Assembly: GCF_000686885.1 (NCBI RefSeq)
Contig: NZ_KK366032.1
Location: 1 to 64,000, forward strand
Origin: Flavobacterium sasangense DSM 21067
GTDB taxonomy: Bacteria > Bacteroidota > Bacteroidia > Flavobacteriales > Flavobacteriaceae
Length of the DNA: 64,000 bases
Reading direction: 5' to 3'
Part shown: piece after piece, positions 17,955 through 25,986 of the stretch
Position numbering within the stretch: position 1 is the stretch's first letter
Layout of the letters: the number at the start of each line of letters is the position of its first letter
Translations under genes and position numbers: made by a program
The notes under the pieces: model-generated
What the model was told of the DNA's origin: nothing
Databases searched by the model: none
Seen by the model: the letters and a program-made list of their open reading frames with translations, nothing else

Positions 17955-18920
17955 ATGCTAAAAGTGGGAGTTTTAGGTGCAGGTCACCTTGGAAAAATAC
18001 ATTTGCGATTATTAAATCAATCTGAAAAATATGAATTAGTTGGCTTTTACGATGCTTTTGAAGAAAACGCCAACAAAGTTGCAGCCGAATTTGGTTATAA
18101 AAAATTCGATTCTATTGCCGAATTAATCGCGGCAGTTGATGTAGTAGATATTGTAACACCAACGATGCAACATTTTGAATGTGCCAAACAAGTTATCGAA
18201 GCTGGAAAGCACATTTTCATCGAGAAACCAATTTCAAATACTGTTGCCGAAGCCGAAGAAATCATCGCTTTAGCTAACAAATACAACGTAAAAGGGCAAG
18301 TAGGTCATGTTGAACGTTTCAATCCAGCGTTTACAGCTGTGAAAGATAAAATCAACAATCCGATGTTTATTGAAACGCATCGTTTAGCAGAATTCAATCC
18401 TCGTGGAACTGATGTTCCTGTGGTTTTGGATTTGATGATTCACGATATTGATGCCATTTTAAGTGTTGTAAAATCGAAAGTAAAATCAGTAAATGCGAGT
18501 GGTGTTGCTGTAATTTCAGATTCACCAGATATTTCAAATGCACGTATTGAATTCGAAAATGGTTGTGTGGCAAACATTACTTCGAGCCGAATTTCGATGA
18601 AAAACATGCGTAAATCACGCTTCTTCCAAAAAGACGCTTACATTTCGGTAGATTATTTGGATAAAGTGTGCGAAGTAGTCCGTATGAAAGACGCACCAGA
18701 AGTTCCAGGTGATTTCGACATGATTTTACAAAATGCAGAAGGTGTAAAAAAACAAATCTACTTTGATAATCCACAAGTGGATGCTAACAACGCAATTTTG
18801 GACGAATTAGAAACATTCGCAGATGCTATCAATAACAACACAACTCCAATCGTAACCTTAGAAGATGGTACTGAAGCACTTCGTGTGGCGTATCAGATTA
18901 TTGAGTGTATGAAAAGATAG
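17955..18920 (+). CDS. Gfo/Idh/MocA-family oxidoreductase
   Basis: A 321-residue NAD(P)-dependent dehydrogenase. The Rossmann nucleotide loop is GAGHLGKIH (8-16), followed by the family motif EKPIS (about 92-96) and the C-terminal alpha/beta domain with HDIDAILS, where a His and Asp near the active site are expected. Members act on sugars, inositols or biliverdin; the substrate here cannot be told. It is first in a forward run with a small membrane protein gene six bases downstream and hydroxybutyryl-CoA dehydrogenase after that. Confidence 0.85.
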   Translation: MLKVGVLGAGHLGKIHLRLLNQSEKYELVGFYDAFEENANKVAAEFGYKKFDSIAELIAAVDVVDIVTPTMQHFECAKQVIEAGKHIFIEKPISNTVAEAEEIIALANKYNVKGQVGHVERFNPAFTAVKDKINNPMFIETHRLAEFNPRGTDVPVVLDLMIHDIDAILSVVKSKVKSVNASGVAVISDSPDISNARIEFENGCVANITSSRISMKNMRKSRFFQKDAYISVDYLDKVCEVVRMKDAPEVPGDFDMILQNAEGVKKQIYFDNPQVDANNAILDELETFADAINNNTTPIVTLEDGTEALRVAYQIIECMKR

Positions 18921-18926
18921 TAATAC

Positions 18927-19325
18927 ATGACAAGAAAAGAATTTATATTAACAATCATTGATAAAAAACTAAAACCATTACTATTTTTAATAGTTTTGGT
19001 TTATCTCGTTATCTATCTTTTTAACATTGTTAATAATAATACAAATAACAATGTTAATAGTATTTTTAATTTAATCTTTTCGATTTCTATATTATTTTTA
19101 ATTCTAGGAATTATAAAATACGCAATTGACATTATAAACTATAGTTTACCTAATTCAGTCAAAAATAGTTTAGCACATTTATCAAAAATTATAAATTCAA
19201 TAGCTTACATAGGCTTATTCTTTTTGGGCTATTTTTCCTATATAGAAGAAAAATTCATTCAAACAATCTTGATACTATCAGCTATAATTTATTTAACATA
19301 TACAAAAATTAAAAAAACAAAATGA
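18927..19325 (+). CDS. Small four-helix membrane protein, unknown
   Basis: A 132-residue protein with hydrophobic segments at about 15-35, 45-66, 87-105 and 108-126. The loop after the first helix is Asn-rich (NIVNNNTNNNVNSIFN). I do not recognise the family. Its stop codon overlaps the start of the next gene in an ATGA arrangement, which suggests translational coupling with the dehydrogenase. It is more AT-rich than its neighbours. Confidence 0.6.
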   Translation: MTRKEFILTIIDKKLKPLLFLIVLVYLVIYLFNIVNNNTNNNVNSIFNLIFSISILFLILGIIKYAIDIINYSLPNSVKNSLAHLSKIINSIAYIGLFFLGYFSYIEEKFIQTILILSAIIYLTYTKIKKTK

Positions 19326-20212
19326 ACACAATCGCAGTAATCGGAGCAGGAACTATGGGTAACGGAATTGCTCATACTTTCGCGCAAAGCGGATTTACCG
19401 TAAAATTAATAGATGTTTCTGAAAAATCATTAGAAAAAGGGATGGCAACTATCGCCGCTAACCTTGACAGAATGGTTGCTAAAGGAAGTATCACCGAAGA
19501 AGACAAACATAAAACTATCGGAAATATTATCACGTATACCGACGTTAAAGATGGCGTTGTAGGATGTGATTTAGTTGTGGAAGCTGCTACAGAAAACGTA
19601 CAATTGAAATTCAACATCTTCAAACAATTGAGTGAAGTTTGCGATCATAACGTAATTTTAGCTACGAATACTTCTTCAATTTCTATTACTCAAATTGCGG
19701 CTAACGTAGTTCATCCAGAGCGCGTAATCGGAATGCACTTTATGAATCCGGTGCCGATTATGAAATTGGTAGAAATCATCCGTGGATATAACACTTCAGA
19801 TGAAGTTACGAAAATCACCATGGATTTATCTGTGAAATTAGGAAAAGTTCCGACAGAAGTTAACGATTATCCGGGTTTCGTAGCGAACCGAATTTTAATG
19901 CCAATGATTAACGAAGCTATCGAAACGTTATACAACGGTGTTGGTGGTGTTTACGAAATCGACACGGTTATGAAATTAGGAATGGCACACCCAATGGGAC
20001 CATTACAATTAGCTGACTTCATCGGATTAGACGTTTGTTTGTCTATCCTAAACGTAATGTACGACGGATTCAAAAATCCAAAATACGCGCCTTGTCCGTT
20101 ATTAGTAAACATGGTAATGGCTGGAAAATTAGGAGTTAAATCAGGAGAAGGATTCTACGATTACTCTGAAAGCAAAAAAGCAGAGAAAGTTTCGAAACAA
20201 TTTTCTAAATAA
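19322..20212 (+). CDS. hbd: 3-hydroxybutyryl-CoA dehydrogenase
   Basis: A 296-residue NAD(P)-dependent enzyme that interconverts acetoacetyl-CoA and 3-hydroxybutyryl-CoA. The dinucleotide loop is GAGTMGNGIA (7-16). The catalytic region shows ATNTSSISI and HFMNPVPIMKLVE, with the catalytic His, then NDYPGFVANRILMPM and the helical C-terminal domain with HPMGPLQLADFIGLD. Length matches the single-domain bacterial enzymes. It is followed by an inverted repeat before the DUF1015 gene. Confidence 0.93.
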   Translation: MNTIAVIGAGTMGNGIAHTFAQSGFTVKLIDVSEKSLEKGMATIAANLDRMVAKGSITEEDKHKTIGNIITYTDVKDGVVGCDLVVEAATENVQLKFNIFKQLSEVCDHNVILATNTSSISITQIAANVVHPERVIGMHFMNPVPIMKLVEIIRGYNTSDEVTKITMDLSVKLGKVPTEVNDYPGFVANRILMPMINEAIETLYNGVGGVYEIDTVMKLGMAHPMGPLQLADFIGLDVCLSILNVMYDGFKNPKYAPCPLLVNMVMAGKLGVKSGEGFYDYSESKKAEKVSKQFSK

Positions 20213-20216
20213 AGTG

Positions 20217-20271
20217 AAAAGTGATTAGTAATTAGTGAATAGCTAGTTACTAATCACTAATTACTAATCAC
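20217..20271. repeat. Large inverted repeat between hbd and the DUF1015 gene
   Basis: Two perfect 18-base arms (20221-20238 and 20254-20271), built from the words gtgatta, gtaatta and gtga, flank a 15-base centre. Bases 20217-20242 are an exact inverted copy (26 bases) of 22821-22846. It may form a hairpin in RNA and act on expression of the downstream gene. It looks like a dispersed intergenic repeat. Confidence 0.8.
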
Positions 20272-20277
20272 TCAAAA

Positions 20278-21498
20278 ATGGCCAAAATAAAACCTTTCAA
20301 AGCAGTACGACCAGCGCCAGACAAAGTGGCTTTGGTAACGTGTAGAACTTATGACGATTATAGTTCGGCTGAGCTTGCCGCTTGGTTGGATTTTAATCCG
20401 TATTCGTTTTTGCATGTCATTCATCCTGCTTACGCCAATGCGCAAAAAGTGTCATTAGAAAAGCGTTTTAAAGCCGTTGCTAATAAATATCAAGATTTCA
20501 AGCACGACCAAATTCTAATTGAAGAAGAACATCCTGTTTTTTATCTGTACGAAATTCAGTCAAAAGGACAAACTTTTACTGGAATTATTGCTGGAACTTC
20601 GGTGAAAGATTATCAAAATAACGTCATCAAAAAGCACGAAGATACCTTACAATATCGAGTGGAATTGTTCAAAGATTATTTGCATCAAACCAATTTTAAT
20701 ACGGAACCAGTTTTGATTACGTATCCGGATAGTGTGGAAATCAATACGTTTATTGCGTTGCGAAAAAAGAGCAAACCAGTTTACGAATATTCAACAACCA
20801 ATAAAGAAAAACACACGCTTTGGAAAATTGATACCCAAAGTGAAGTCGATTGGTTACAAGAACATTTCGAAAATATTCCGAATTTATATATTGCAGATGG
20901 ACACCATCGTTCGGCTTCAGCGGAATTGTTATACGAGCAAGACAAACATTTAGGCAATGAAAATTTGAATTATTTCATGAGTTTCTTAATTGCTGAAAGT
21001 AATGTCAAAATTTACGAATTCAACCGATTAATTCGCGATTTGAATGGTTTGTCTAAAGATACTTTCATCAAAAAATTATCAGAACATTTTGTCATTGTGG
21101 CCAAAGACCAAGAAATTTGGAAACCGCAAAACAAGTTTGAATTTGGAATGTACTTAGATGGCAGTTTTTATGCTTTGTTTTACAAAAAAGAAAATCACCA
21201 GCAAGCTTCTATTTTGGACAATTTAGACGCCCAAATTTTATACGACAAAGTCCTTTTCCCTTTACTTGGAATCGAAGATTTAAGAAACGACGAACGCATT
21301 GATTACATTCCAGGAAAGCAATCGATATCCGTTATAAAAGATTTAATCGACGAAGGCGAATTTGAAGTGGGCTTCATGCTCTACCCTTCCGACATCAACG
21401 AAATCAAAGCATTAGCCGACAACAATTTAATCATGCCTCCAAAATCAACCTACATTGAACCGAAGTTTAGAAGTGGTTTGGTGGTGTATGAGCTATAA
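20278..21498 (+). CDS. DUF1015-family protein
   Basis: A 406-residue cytoplasmic protein. It starts IKPFKAVRPAPDKVA, and has YDDYSSAE, the IADGHHRSASAE segment (about 206-217) with two adjacent His residues, and NYFMSFLIAE. These are hallmarks of the DUF1015 family, whose biochemical role is not known to me; members often sit next to serine-biosynthesis genes, which is not the case here. A tract with a tiny hairpin repeat separates it from the next gene. Confidence 0.85.
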   Translation: MAKIKPFKAVRPAPDKVALVTCRTYDDYSSAELAAWLDFNPYSFLHVIHPAYANAQKVSLEKRFKAVANKYQDFKHDQILIEEEHPVFYLYEIQSKGQTFTGIIAGTSVKDYQNNVIKKHEDTLQYRVELFKDYLHQTNFNTEPVLITYPDSVEINTFIALRKKSKPVYEYSTTNKEKHTLWKIDTQSEVDWLQEHFENIPNLYIADGHHRSASAELLYEQDKHLGNENLNYFMSFLIAESNVKIYEFNRLIRDLNGLSKDTFIKKLSEHFVIVAKDQEIWKPQNKFEFGMYLDGSFYALFYKKENHQQASILDNLDAQILYDKVLFPLLGIEDLRNDERIDYIPGKQSISVIKDLIDEGEFEVGFMLYPSDINEIKALADNNLIMPPKSTYIEPKFRSGLVVYEL

Positions 21499-21544
21499 TA
21501 GAGTTTGAAGATGGAAGTTGGGAGTAAAAGAAAATAAAAACAAT

Positions 21545-21574
21545 TTTGTCATTTTGACAAAGGAGAAATCACAT
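21545..21574. repeat. Short palindromic repeat element
   Basis: TTTGTCA (21545-21551) and TGACAAA (21555-21561) pair perfectly around TTT and are followed by ggagaaatcacat. The pattern resembles the dispersed GTCATTTCGAC...GAGAAATC elements that I recall from Flavobacteria intergenic regions. That likeness is from memory and is not verified. Confidence 0.5.
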
Positions 21575-21590
21575 TAAAAACGTTAAATGA

Positions 21591-22010
21591 ATGATGGAAG
21601 ATTACAAAAATAGACTTATTCAAATTTTTCCTGCTTTTTTTGCAGCGATGTTTGATATTTTAATTACTATTTATTTTCAACCACAAGAATATTGGAATGG
21701 AAATTTAAAAAATCACAATGAAGCAAATCCAATAGGAAGTTTTGCAATGAATGAGAGTATTTATGGGATATTTATTATTTCTGTATTATGGCTTATAATT
21801 ATTCTATTAATGGGAATATTTTTACCAAAAAAATGGATTTCTTATACTTCATTATTCATTCTAATTTGTCATACTTTAGGTGGATGTTCTTGGATTATGA
21901 TTAATTTTGGTTTTCAATATCAATTCATTCTTATTGGATTTAATACATTTTTGTTTTTAAAATTTAATAATATATCAAAATTGCATTCGTTTAACCAACA
22001 CATTAGATAA
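21591..22010 (+). CDS. Small membrane protein, unknown
   Basis: A 139-residue protein with four hydrophobic stretches (about 9-30, 50-73, 80-98 and 103-128). The hydrophilic part QPQEYWNGNLKNHNEANPIG lies between the first two. I cannot assign a family or function. Codon use is as AT-rich as the other membrane proteins here. The start could also be the Met at the second codon. It is bracketed by repeat-bearing spacers and may be a less conserved insertion between core genes. Confidence 0.55.
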   Translation: MMEDYKNRLIQIFPAFFAAMFDILITIYFQPQEYWNGNLKNHNEANPIGSFAMNESIYGIFIISVLWLIIILLMGIFLPKKWISYTSLFILICHTLGGCSWIMINFGFQYQFILIGFNTFLFLKFNNISKLHSFNQHIR

Positions 22011-22134
22011 AAATTCAGTTTGTTTATTTTTTGCACATACTGTCTCAAAAGTCTATTTTCAGTAATCGAGGAATTCTCGATAACTTAAAACCAACAATTT
22101 CCATTTTGGAAACAGTTCATTCAAATAAAAAACA

Positions 22135-22791
22135 ATGTCAATAGCAAAAAACCTAACTCAAATAAAATCTCAACTTCCAACTCACGTTACTTTGGTAGCG
22201 GTTTCAAAAACCAAACCTGTAGCGGATTTAATGGAAGCGTATGATGCTGGCCAACGTATTTTTGGAGAAAACAAAATCCAAGAAATGACTGATAAATGGG
22301 AAGTCATGCCAAAAGACATCGAGTGGCACATGATTGGTCATGTGCAAACCAATAAAGTCAAATACATGGCGCCTTATGTGAGTTTGGTTCACGGTGTAGA
22401 CAGTTTAAAATTATTGCAAGAAATCAACAAACAAGCGGCTAAAAATAATCGTGTGATTGATTGTTTATTGCAGGTTTACATTGCGGAAGAAGAGAGTAAA
22501 TTTGGATTAGACGAACAAGAATTAGACGAGATGCTGAAACAAGTTCAGCATGACAAAGAAAACTATAAAAACATTCGAATTATAGGTTTAATGGGAATGG
22601 CAACCTTCACTGAAAACCAAAACCAAATTGAAAAAGAATTCAAGCATCTAAAAACGATTTTTGACAAATTCACAATTCACAATTCACAATTCACAATTCT
22701 TTCCATGGGCATGTCGGGCGATTATCAACTAGCAATTTCATGCGGAAGTACAATGGTTCGAATTGGAAGTAGTATATTTGGCAGCAGATAA
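22135..22791 (+). CDS. YggS-family pyridoxal-phosphate-binding protein
   Basis: A 218-residue PLP homeostasis protein (PLPBP/YggS type) with an alanine-racemase-like barrel. PLP forms a Schiff base with Lys25 in VAVSKTKP (21-28). Further hallmarks are GENKIQE, EWHMIGHVQTNK (63-74) and the late phosphate-binding GMSGDYQLAISCGSTMVRIGSSIFG split over 190-215. Two repeat elements lie within the frame: a palindrome encoding MLKQVQHD and a 7-base tandem repeat encoding FTIHNSQFTI. The frame stays open through both, so the protein is probably functional with two local insertions. Confidence 0.9.
   Translation: MSIAKNLTQIKSQLPTHVTLVAVSKTKPVADLMEAYDAGQRIFGENKIQEMTDKWEVMPKDIEWHMIGHVQTNKVKYMAPYVSLVHGVDSLKLLQEINKQAAKNNRVIDCLLQVYIAEEESKFGLDEQELDEMLKQVQHDKENYKNIRIIGLMGMATFTENQNQIEKEFKHLKTIFDKFTIHNSQFTILSMGMSGDYQLAISCGSTMVRIGSSIFGSR
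22531..22551. repeat. Palindromic element inside the yggS-like gene
   Basis: Arms atgctgaa (22531-22538) and ttcagcat (22544-22551) pair perfectly around acaag. It is in frame and is translated MLKQVQH, followed by Asp-Lys. Peptides of this type (LKQVQHD) are known to me as translations of dispersed palindromes in several bacteria. Confidence 0.7.
22672..22699. repeat. Tandem 7-base repeat inside the yggS-like gene
   Basis: Four exact copies of acaattc (22672-22678, 22679-22685, 22686-22692, 22693-22699), preceded by a near copy (acaaattc, 22664-22671). Since 7 is not a multiple of 3, gain or loss of one unit would change the frame; three units keep it. Confidence 0.9.
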
Positions 22792-22820
22792 AAGAAAATA
22801 GACATAAAAAAGACTAATCA

Positions 22821-22846
22821 CTATTCACTAATTACTAATCACTTTT
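22821..22846. repeat. Second copy of the 26-base dispersed repeat
   Basis: Exact inverse of 20217-20242. Its last base is the first base of the TTG codon that probably starts the next gene. A shorter partial copy of the same word (actaatcacta) precedes it at about 22813-22823. Confidence 0.85.
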
Positions 22847-24207
22847 TGTACGCAATCATCGACATAGAAACCACTGGAGGACAATACAATGAAGAAGGTA
22901 TTACCGAAATCGCCATTTATAAATTTGATGGTCATGAGGTTGTGGACCAATTCATCAGTTTGGTAAATCCTGAGAAGCCAATTCAACCCTTTGTGGTAAA
23001 ATTGACTGGGATTAACAATGCAATGCTCAGAAGTGCTCCCAAATTCTATGAAGTAGCCAAAAGAATCATAGAAATTACTGAAGGTTGCGTTATTGTAGCG
23101 CACAATGCATCTTTCGATTATCGTATTTTAAAAACCGAGTTTAGACGTTTAGGTTACGATTTCAAAAAACAAACGCTTTGTACTGTGGAATTGGCTAAAA
23201 AGTTAATTCCAGGTCAAGAATCGTATAGTTTAGGGAAATTGGTGCGTTCGCTTGGAATCCCAATGGCAGACAGACATCGTGCAAGTGGTGATGCTTTAGC
23301 TACAGTGAAATTATTCAAAATGTTGTTGGTAAAAGACATCGAAAAAGAAATCGTAAAAAGTTTCATTAAAACCGAAATCAAATCGGGAATTTCTCCAAAA
23401 CTATTGGATATCGTTGAAAATTTACCTTCAAAAACTGGTATTTACTACATTCACAACGAAAAAGGCGATTTGATTTACATCGGAAAGAGCAAAAATATCA
23501 AGAAACGCGTTAATCAACATTTCACAGGAACTTCAAGTAAAAGTAAAAAAATACAACGCGATGTTTATACCGTAACTTTTGAAGAAACAGGAAGTGAATT
23601 GATTGCTCTTTTAAAAGAAAGCGAAGAAATAAAAATCAACAAACCGATTTATAACAGAGCCCAACGCAAAAGTATTTTTCAATATGCCTTATATCAACAT
23701 AAAAATGAACAAGGTTACATTGCTTTAAGCATCGAAAAAGCGGATGGTAGAAAGAAAGAAATCACTTCGTTTACTTCGCTTCAAGAAGGAAAAAATGCAT
23801 TGTTTAAGATAACAGAAAAACACAATTTGTGTCAAAAAATCAATGGTCTGTATGAAACCCAAAACGGATGTTTTCAATATAAAATCAAAGAATGCAATGG
23901 TGCTTGTATAGGCGAAGAAAATCCAGAAAGTTACAACGAACGCGTTTTAGAATTCATCGAAGAAAACTCGTTTGAAAACAACAATATGGTGATTCTCGAT
24001 CGCGGAAGAACTTACGATGAAAGAACCGCAGTTTTAATTGAAAATGGCATTTACAAAGGCTACTGTTTCTACGATTTGAATTATCAGGTAAACAACATTG
24101 AAATTTTGAAAAACATCATCATTCCAATGCAACACAACCGCGATACTAAAACGATTATCCAATCCTATTTACGCAAACATAAGGTTTACAAAATAATTCA
24201 ATTTTAA
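22846..24207 (+). CDS. DnaQ-type exonuclease fused to a GIY-YIG nuclease domain
   Basis: A 453-residue fusion of a 3'-5' exonuclease and a UvrC/Cho-like nicking domain. The exonuclease has DIETTGG (6-12) with Asp and Glu metal ligands, VAHNASFDYRIL (about 86-97) and HRASGDA near 145-151. The GIY-YIG domain shows KTGIYYIHNEKGDLIYIGKS (about 198-217). The last 200 residues include the Cys-bearing segment CQYKIKECNGACIGEE-like patch (CFQYKIKECNGACIG). Related fusions are known in actinobacteria and Bacteroidetes and are thought to repair DNA. The start appears to be TTG; no ATG precedes DIETTGG. Confidence 0.88.
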   Translation: MYAIIDIETTGGQYNEEGITEIAIYKFDGHEVVDQFISLVNPEKPIQPFVVKLTGINNAMLRSAPKFYEVAKRIIEITEGCVIVAHNASFDYRILKTEFRRLGYDFKKQTLCTVELAKKLIPGQESYSLGKLVRSLGIPMADRHRASGDALATVKLFKMLLVKDIEKEIVKSFIKTEIKSGISPKLLDIVENLPSKTGIYYIHNEKGDLIYIGKSKNIKKRVNQHFTGTSSKSKKIQRDVYTVTFEETGSELIALLKESEEIKINKPIYNRAQRKSIFQYALYQHKNEQGYIALSIEKADGRKKEITSFTSLQEGKNALFKITEKHNLCQKINGLYETQNGCFQYKIKECNGACIGEENPESYNERVLEFIEENSFENNNMVILDRGRTYDERTAVLIENGIYKGYCFYDLNYQVNNIEILKNIIIPMQHNRDTKTIIQSYLRKHKVYKIIQF

Positions 24208-24225
24208 TTGTTTAACTTTGTTTTT

Positions 24226-25053
24226 ATGAATGAAGTTAAGTCGAAATACGAGATTTTTAAACAAAAAGCTCACATTGTTATCTACGGAACAAATACAGTT
24301 GCGGGAAGACTTTTCGATTTAATTCTTTTAGGTTTGATTTTACTCAGTGTTGTCTTGGTAATGCTAGAAACCGTAAAAGAATTCGATGGAAAATACCACT
24401 CTTTCATTTTAGTTTCCGAATGGATAATAACTATTTTCTTCACAATTGAATACATTTTACGAATCATTACGATAAAAAAACCCATCAATTACATTTTAAG
24501 TTTTTACGGAATTATCGATTTGGTAGCAATTTTACCGATGTATTTATCATTTTTTGTAACTGGAACAAGTGTTTTCACTGTTATTAGAGCCTTACGACTA
24601 TTACGATTATTCAAAATATTAAACCATCCTCAATTCTCAAGTCAATCGGTGCATTTGCGAGAATCGATTATTGCGAGTCGAGGTCGTATCTTGGTTTTCA
24701 TGTACTTTATTTTGATAAGTTGTATCATCATTGGTTCGGTAATGTATGTTGTAGAAGGAGATGAAGCTGGATTTACGAGTATTCCAGTTTCGATTTATTG
24801 GTGTATTGTAACTTTAACGACAGTAGGATTTGGCGATATTACTCCAATTACACCTTTAGGTCAATTTATTGCCTCATTTGTTATGATTATGGGTTACGGA
24901 ATCATTGCCGTTCCAACCGGAATTATTACAGCGGAAATTGCAAAAAACACACCTAGAACAAGAGAAAGTGACAAAAAAGTTTGTCAAAACTGTGGTAATC
25001 ACGAACACTTAATTAACGCCAAATTTTGTCAAGATTGCGGAAGCGAATTATAA
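24226..25053 (+). CDS. Voltage-gated-type potassium channel with a zinc-ribbon tail
   Basis: A 275-residue six-helix ion channel subunit. The S4 segment RALRLLRLFKIL carries Arg at every third position and the selectivity filter is TTVGFGD. Two helices flank the pore. The C-terminus holds two CxxC pairs (CQNCGN and CQDCGS) that look like a cytoplasmic zinc ribbon. I prefer the ATG at 24226 (MNEVKS) over an upstream TTG at 24208. It lies 18 bases after the nuclease gene and its stop is next to the miaA start, so these genes probably share a transcript. Confidence 0.88.
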   Translation: MNEVKSKYEIFKQKAHIVIYGTNTVAGRLFDLILLGLILLSVVLVMLETVKEFDGKYHSFILVSEWIITIFFTIEYILRIITIKKPINYILSFYGIIDLVAILPMYLSFFVTGTSVFTVIRALRLLRLFKILNHPQFSSQSVHLRESIIASRGRILVFMYFILISCIIIGSVMYVVEGDEAGFTSIPVSIYWCIVTLTTVGFGDITPITPLGQFIASFVMIMGYGIIAVPTGIITAEIAKNTPRTRESDKKVCQNCGNHEHLINAKFCQDCGSEL

Positions 25054-25054
25054 A

Positions 25055-25984
25055 ATGAATTACCTAATTACGATTATTGGTCCAACAGCCATTGGAAAAA
25101 CGGCTTTGAGTATTGCTTTAGCACAACATTTTGGTTGCGATATTATTTCGTGCGATAGTCGTCAATTTTTTAAAGAAATGAAAATTGGAACTGCTGTCCC
25201 TAATGATGAAGAATTAGCAGCTGCACCACATCATTTTATCCAAAACAAATCGATTTTTGAAAGTTATTCGGTAGGTGATTTTGAACAAGAAGCTTTGACT
25301 AAATTGGACGAATTATTTCAGAAAAATAATATTCAAATTATGGTTGGTGGTTCTGGATTGTATGTCGATGCTGTTTTGAAAGGATTTGATGATTTTCCAG
25401 ATATTGATGATTCGGTTCGAACTGAAATCAATACTAAATATGATGCATTAGGAATCGAATATTTACAAGAACAACTTCAAAAATTAGATTCGAAATATTA
25501 CCAAAAGTTACAAACTGAAAATCCGCAAACCTTACAAAATCCACAACGTATGAAACGCTTTGTTGAAGTTTGTATTGGAAGTGGAAAACCCTATTCGAGT
25601 TTTATTGGAAAACGAAAAACTGAGAGAAACTTCACTCCTATTATCATCGGTTTAGAAGCCGACCGAGAAATCATGTACGACAGAATCAACCAACGTGTTG
25701 ATATTATGATGAATGAAGGACTTTTAGAAGAAGCACAAACTTTGTATCCAAACAAACAGCTGAATGCTTTACAAACCGTTGGTTACAGGGAATTATTTGA
25801 TTATTTTGATGGAAAAACAACTTTAGATTTCGCCATCGAACAAATTAAAATGAACACGCGACGTTTTGCTAAACGTCAAATCACATGGTTTAAACGAACT
25901 GAAAATGTGAGTTGGTTTAATTATTTGATTGATAGAAACAAGATTATTAAAAATATAGAATCACAGATTCAAAAAACACAATAA
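25055..25984 (+). CDS. miaA: tRNA dimethylallyltransferase
   Basis: Adds a dimethylallyl group to adenosine-37 of tRNAs that read codons starting with U. A 309-residue protein with the P-loop GPTAIGKT (8-15) and SCDSRQFFKEMKIGTA (about 33-48), the substrate-binding region typical of MiaA, plus GGSGLYVDAVLKG and the RRFAKRQITWFKR segment near the end. All family hallmarks are present at normal length. It starts one base after the channel gene's stop codon and ends two bases before the thioesterase gene. Confidence 0.96.
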   Translation: MNYLITIIGPTAIGKTALSIALAQHFGCDIISCDSRQFFKEMKIGTAVPNDEELAAAPHHFIQNKSIFESYSVGDFEQEALTKLDELFQKNNIQIMVGGSGLYVDAVLKGFDDFPDIDDSVRTEINTKYDALGIEYLQEQLQKLDSKYYQKLQTENPQTLQNPQRMKRFVEVCIGSGKPYSSFIGKRKTERNFTPIIIGLEADREIMYDRINQRVDIMMNEGLLEEAQTLYPNKQLNALQTVGYRELFDYFDGKTTLDFAIEQIKMNTRRFAKRQITWFKRTENVSWFNYLIDRNKIIKNIESQIQKTQ

Positions 25985-25986
25985 AA

